Shown: positions 59,540-64,000 of the stretch, in pieces
How the letters are laid out: each line of letters starts with the position of its first letter
Position numbering within the stretch: position 1 is the first letter of the stretch
Source: Armillaria gallica
Taxonomy: Eukaryota; Basidiomycota; Agaricomycetes; Agaricales; Physalacriaceae
Length of the DNA: 64,000 bases
Direction: 5' to 3'
Assembly: GCA_037576215.1 (NCBI GenBank)
Contig: JBANDB010000007.1
Location: 6,000,222-6,064,221 of the forward strand
Made by a program: the position numbers and the translations under genes
The notes under the pieces: generated by a model
What the model saw: only the letters and a program-made list of their open reading frames with translations
What the model was told of the DNA's origin: nothing
Databases searched by the model: none

Positions 59540-60800
59540 GTCTCTTACACACCAAATGTCAGTTGTCCTCGTTCGGCAAAGGCGTTCAGATGATCGCAGA
59601 CCTACTGCGACGGTTGCAAGATCCCTATGCATGAGGCATACCAAAACCGAGCGCGAGAAGACATGCTGACTCGATAGGGCTCTAGGGAGAGCCTCCAAGG
59701 TTTGCGAAGAGTCGGGCAGTGTGGGTATATGCATGACCAGAGGCTCTGGAAAATTACACGATGAGATATCTCGTGAACCGGAGTAGATATTGGTGACAAC
59801 GAAATGGAAGGAAGCTGCGGAAGAGGAGGATTCGTGAAGCTAGGGTGTAAACTGGCGTTGAGCACGCACTAATGGTACGCTATATCGATGCTTTTCAGGA
59901 TTATCTCAATCAGCTCTACAGGTATCACCGTCCGCCATGGTCGATATTTTGGAGTTTGAGCAACCCCGTTCGCCTGGCGACTTTTATGGCGGACTATGCC
60001 AATACTTTATCTCTCTCATCGCATCTCCGTGTGTCGAACCTTGACTGAAGACCTGGATGCTCTGGCTTGGTGACAATTCCAGCATCTCGGACAAGCAGCA
60101 AACACATCTACCTGGATACCAGGGTACGGAGAAGAAAAAGATGACTCTCGGAGGTATGCTACTTTTACGTCTTCAAATAGCGACTATGTTAAGTTGCTCC
60201 TTCAGAACGATATATCGTAGCCGAGTTCGTACCCTGGTGGACTGTCCCCATCCGGTGACAATTCAATACAACGCGGAATGGAGCATAGGTCTTCCATCAT
60301 CTTGTATTCAAAAGTCTTTTCCTGAACACAACGACACTCGTCCGCTGCATTTGTGGTCCGATTATCCCAATACCAACTCGTCTCTTTCCCTCTTATAGTC
60401 CAGAGATCTGCATAGGTGAGTGCCAAGTCCATCGAAGATAGCTTATTGGAAGAGCATGGTATCGGGTTGTGTACCCAACAGCGGAGTATACATGTCTTCC
60501 TCCAATTCTAAGGGACCCATAGGTATCGTAAGCCATGTCCTACAGATTCAGAACATTGTCTAACTGCTCGTATAGTGCCGTGACCAAACCAACCGACTTC
60601 AAGCCTTCCTTAGAGCCGTTGCTGTACTTGGAAAGGACGGCTTGGACCGAGTGTTGAGAGGATGGTCAGTGACTCGAAGAATTTGTGGTGGCTTTTGGCG
60701 TCGAGGAGATGTGATTGTAGATGGCGCAATGATAAGCCGGGCGGTAGTTCTCGGCAGCTCCTTGCCTAACGACAACTAAAACTCTTTTTCCATCGAAATC
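59540..60800. other. No clear gene
   Basis: Frames at 60,057-60,398 (plus) and 60,202-60,432 (minus) have no recognised motif. This stretch separates the two duplicated blocks in the right copy and has no counterpart in the left one. Confidence 0.3.
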
Positions 60801-60819
60801 CTTGCTTTGACATCATACG

Positions 60820-61715
60820 ATGCAACGACTCTCTGTCAAACGCCTAGAAAGTATCATTGGCGAGAGCTGGTATCTTTTGCTGGACAGGCGAGACCATGTT
60901 CATTTAATGAAGACATTTCCCCTTGTTTGTCGATTCTGGCTGCGTGCATATTACCACATCTCATTCGTCAACATGTCATGCTCATATGTCAACCGCTATC
61001 TCCGATTTATTTCCCGGCAAAGGAACAGCGCTGTCTATTTCGCGTGGATGACTCTAAGCAGTCTGTTCCAATCATATCCTTCCGCTGCCGCTCCATGTCT
61101 GCAATGATATCTACCAAAAGCACTCTAATCTCAGCGAGCCTCTCTCAAGGGGGGTGTGGAAATAAAATCCCCGACATGACGTACATTTTCGTGTTTAAGG
61201 CCATGGGGACCCCCCCTCCCTCCTCCTACCATATAGGGTAGTAATATATCCATAATAGGCATGATTTATAATGCTATTGTCATCATTCTGACCACGTGAG
61301 TCTCTCACGGACTTAGCCGAGCTTAGCCGTGGCATGTCGGAAGGTAGAAAACAGACCAAAAATGTATGTATAATGCTAAATATCTTCATTTGCAGTATAA
61401 TTCCCATTATTTCATGCAAATGGCACCCAGCAGACCACACAAATACCTATATATAGTAAGTGAGGTTTCATGTTTAAGGTCGCTACCCCTCCCCCCCTCC
61501 CCCCCTACCCCTTGTCCGGGATTTTATTCCCACACCCCCCTTGGCCTCTCCCGTTTCCTTATCACCATCTCCGTAGGGTGTCGTTCATCTTCGAAGGCCT
61601 ACCGGTGCAACCAAAAACAATCCAGCTCTGGAGTAGACTGCCATTTAGTGACGACGAGACGGAGATCATCCTTGTCTTTCAACGAAGCGGTCCTACGAAG
61701 ATGATGTTTTTTTAA
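60820..61715 (+). pseudogene. F-box gene interrupted by a MITE-like insertion
   Basis: MQRLSVKRLESIIGESWYLL then HVHLMKTFPLVCRFWLRAYY and HISFVNMSCSY is a clear mushroom F-box (L-x-x-I-I-x-E-S-W, L-V-C-R-x-W-L). The frame changes before 61,107. Beyond the 400 bp insertion at 61,145, coding-like sequence resumes as PLPFPYHHLRRVSFIFEG and LPVQPKTIQLWSRLPF to 61,715, with the reading consistent across the duplicated CCTCTC. The gene is therefore truncated by both decay and insertion. Family role: SCF-type substrate receptor. Confidence 0.55.
61145..61544. mobile_element. MITE-like insertion, 400 bp, with 6 bp duplication
   Basis: Left end TCAAGGGGGGTGTGGAAAT; right end, inverted, CCAAGGGGGGTGTGGGAAT; similarity continues through AATAAAATCCC and GGACA, giving terminal inverted repeats of about 30 bp. 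CCTCTC is present on both sides (61,139-61,144 and 61,545-61,550). Further inward, GTGTTTAAGG and its complement CCTTAAACAT also pair. There is no coding capacity; C-rich stretches lie next to both ends. Family not identified. Confidence 0.75.
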
Positions 61716-61879
61716 ATTTCATGTTACTCGTTGTGCACAAGCTCATCATTGAAGGTGCCAACTCTGCTTTTGTGTTTATCGACAAGTGGGGATGTCCCAT
61801 TCTTGAGACCTCATAACGGATGCCATCGTTGACTCGGAAGCATGGTTCAGCATCGGCATGTATATCCGGCCTCCGCCAA

Positions 61880-62832
61880 ACACTAAGGAGGAAGACTACT
61901 TGAAGAGGACATCCGAATCAAAGCCAGAAGTCAATGTTGAGAGCCTCAAGGTGCTCAGTCCATGGTGGCACATCCTGGGCAGTTGGAATACAAGTTGGAT
62001 CTCCTGGGTTATTAGGTGATGACTGTAGAAGAGGGATTTGTGCACTCTATTTTGATGCATACTCGCGTTTATCCATGAAGGAGTGTATGCGAGCACTGGT
62101 ATATTGCAGCATGTATGTGGAGGCGATCCTCTTCTAAAGTGCTGTGGAGTACAAGGGCACCACACAACCGCTAGAATGCACATGCATAACGCAAGGAGGT
62201 ACAAAGGACGATTGGGACACAAAAACGTGGTGGCGTGAGAGGTGGAGAAGAGCTTAAGGAGGGTATGTTGGCCATAATTCAGAGCCTGCGAGAGCAGAAG
62301 ATGTCGGTGTACTTGTACTGAGATAACGTGGCTAACGGTACTAGAATCTGCGAGACTTGACTCGATACGGTGTGATCATGCAAACCAGCTGTTTCTTCTC
62401 CATTGAATGAGCATACATCCGTGTTTTTACCATGATCGTCATTGCTGTCTTCAACTTCGAGCGCTTATGGTTCTTACAGTCTTTTATAAATATGATAGGG
62501 ATTAATGATGGGATTCCATAATACAGAACATTGTTACTGATTAACAGTACAGCCAGTAATTTTCTGATAGTCCGACAGACTTACTTGCCTTCTACAGCTA
62601 TTACCGCCGAGTCGATTCTCAACGTGTATCGTTTGCTACATCTTCTTATGATAGATGACCAAGATTCAAGAACTCCTGGAATTTTGGATGTGCCTCAATC
62701 TATCCCCAATGAGCCTGGGAGGTCAACCATAGTGATAAACTTCAACGTACCCGTGAATACTCCAATGGGTTGGGTACTCCATCACTATAAAACTGTTAAA
62801 GCAGGAATCTAAAGTATCAAAAGGAAACCGGC
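61880..62832. repeat. Second duplicated block, right copy (3' flank of DUF6535 copy C)
   Basis: Collinear with 4,510-5,518. No gene seen. It leads directly into the 3' end of DUF6535 copy C. Confidence 0.65.
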
Positions 62833-64000
62833 TCACCTAGACGAACCGGGAGAATATATATCAAGCAGCCACAGCAGCTCGTTTACTTCCATGTACGCCC
62901 ATTTATCATACTGTGGCACAGACTCGTTGACATTGATACCAGACCGCCGTAACCGCTTTTGCAATTCTTTGATCACAACGATGGCCAGGACACGTTTGAG
63001 AAAGGTCCATTGGCAGAATTTCTCTCCTGATGCCCACTGTATCAATCTCAAAACACACTCTCGCCAAGGCGCAGGGAATGGTGAACATGGCCTTGCACCC
63101 ACTCATTGAGGATGCGTTCACGGTGCCCATTAATGAGAAGCCGCATCACATCAACGAGTGTGTCGATATCCGGCTGAAGTGATTTGTCTATCATATAATG
63201 CAAATGCTCCGCGTCCTCGTCCTCGTGCCAGTGTCACTGTCTGCCTCTGAATTGACAGCTAGCTCCATCTGTTCTGATACGGTTTGAATCCAGTGAGATT
63301 GGCGTGGGTTAAAAATCAACGATATCCCGCATGCCAATGCTTCAATATCAACATCAAAAGCTTCACCACAATGCCGGGAGCGAAGCAAGGAGAGACAGAT
63401 AGTGTAGATTTCTAGAATCTTGTCTAGCATTGTGGGAGAATGATGGATGACGAGAGCAATGCCAGTCATAATAACAAGAGCAGTTCCAATTATCTCCATT
63501 AGATCTGAGGCATGTGATGAGTCGAGCAATCTCTGATGTATCCGAGGGATAAGTGAAAGCATGATGCCAAGGTGGGTAGCAGTGCGGATAGTACTAGAGG
63601 TTTGAGTCCGATCATACCCCCAGCAACCCAATAATTTGTCGCAAATGTGCCCCCTCATCTCATCTGTAGGGTTGTCGATAGTGGTGGGGTCCTCGCGCTC
63701 ACTTGTAGTTGACGGACTCGCAAGGATTTTCATAAGCTCAAGCTCTAATGCCAGAGTACTACGGTCGAGGGGTTGGGAGGATATGGCGATGTCGAATGGT
63801 ATCTTCCACACCTCTGGGTGTAAGGTGAGGAAGAGCGTTGCGGGCCTTGAAGAATTCCGAGAACAGAAGTTGATGCTTTCTTGGTATTGATCACGGACAG
63901 CGCCATTGTTAGTTGCTCATCAGAAGGATTTATCCATCGGATCACCGCTAAGAACCCACAATGCTCTACTGTAGAGCTCCAATTCTACCAGTTCACTTTC
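62833..64000 (-). pseudogene. DUF6535 copy C, 3' part (cut by window end)
   Basis: Very close to copy A. The C-terminus at 62,833 reads VPQYDKWAYMEVNELLWLLD...SPGSSR. The helical region 63,191-63,811 contains WKIPFDIAISSQPLDRS and ALELELMKILASPSTT in one frame, which copy A has lost by one base. Copy C has its own breaks: a frame change near 63,215 (DSDTGTRTRTRS), a one-base loss in GTGAGG near 63,828, and an insertion near 63,920. The upstream part lies beyond the window. Confidence 0.78.

Larger units (their letters stand above)
55985..59540. repeat. Segmental duplication unit, right copy
   Basis: Collinear with 1-3,960. The orientation is the same, so this is a direct duplication about 56 kb apart, or about 27.5 kb apart before the element inserted. 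Confidence 0.75.

Noticed and set aside
61480..61506. C-rich stretch as a G-quadruplex or regulatory element
   Set aside because: It is part of the MITE-like insertion and simple low-complexity sequence.

Overview
The window is typical of a filamentous basidiomycete, most likely an Agaricomycete. The evidence is: short spliceosomal introns of about 50-70 nt with GT(A/G)xGT donors and YAG acceptors; several copies of the DUF6535 multi-membrane-span family; a kinase-like (APH-fold) family; F-box proteins of the mushroom type; and an integrase of the fungal 'rve/rva_4' type. No bacterial, rRNA or CRISPR feature was seen. Almost every recognisable gene is broken, so this is a repeat-rich, decaying accessory region.

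The centre of the window (17,902-46,433) reads as one 28,532 bp mobile element that I cannot match to a described family. It is bounded by imperfect 26 bp terminal inverted repeats, next to arrays of a roughly 10 bp (A/G)GTATTACC-like motif. It lies inside a DUF6535 gene: the 3' half is at 16,822-17,895 and the 5' half at 46,440-48,013, both on the minus strand. Paralogues in the same window show what the empty site looked like. The host sequence GTGAG(G) is present on both sides, giving a 5-6 bp target-site duplication, as expected for a retroviral-type integrase. The element encodes such an integrase (30,234-31,978, D..DD34E, with an N-terminal helix-turn-helix). It also carries a HECT-like protein, two RING proteins, two F-box/LRR-like proteins, a protein with a WLND motif that recalls Ulp1-type SUMO proteases, a large Agaricomycete orphan family with a WPQPY motif, and two inward-facing copies of a proline-rich gene that form a 0.9 kb inverted repeat. 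The cargo therefore has a strong ubiquitin/SUMO theme. At least six reading frames are cut by in-frame TGA codons and none by TAA or TAG. Several sit where Arg (CGA) is expected, which points to decay by CpG deamination.

The flanks are built from segmental duplications. Positions 1-3,960 match 55,985-59,540, and 4,510 to about 7,000 match 61,880-64,000. Each unit has the order kinase-like fragments, a dispersed repeat, then a minus-strand DUF6535 gene. A four-copy dispersed repeat (2.1, 8.6, 10.9 and 58.1 kb) and a three-copy block (13.1, 48.1 and 53.9 kb) fill most of the rest. DUF6535 is present as four relics (A, B split by the element, C cut by the window end, D a 5' fragment). A 400 bp MITE-like insertion with a 6 bp duplication sits in an F-box gene at 61.1 kb.

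The sequence directly shows the open frames, motifs, repeats, terminal repeats and stop codons. Family assignments come from recognising motifs by eye. Mobility, the ubiquitin theme and the decay mechanism are inferences.
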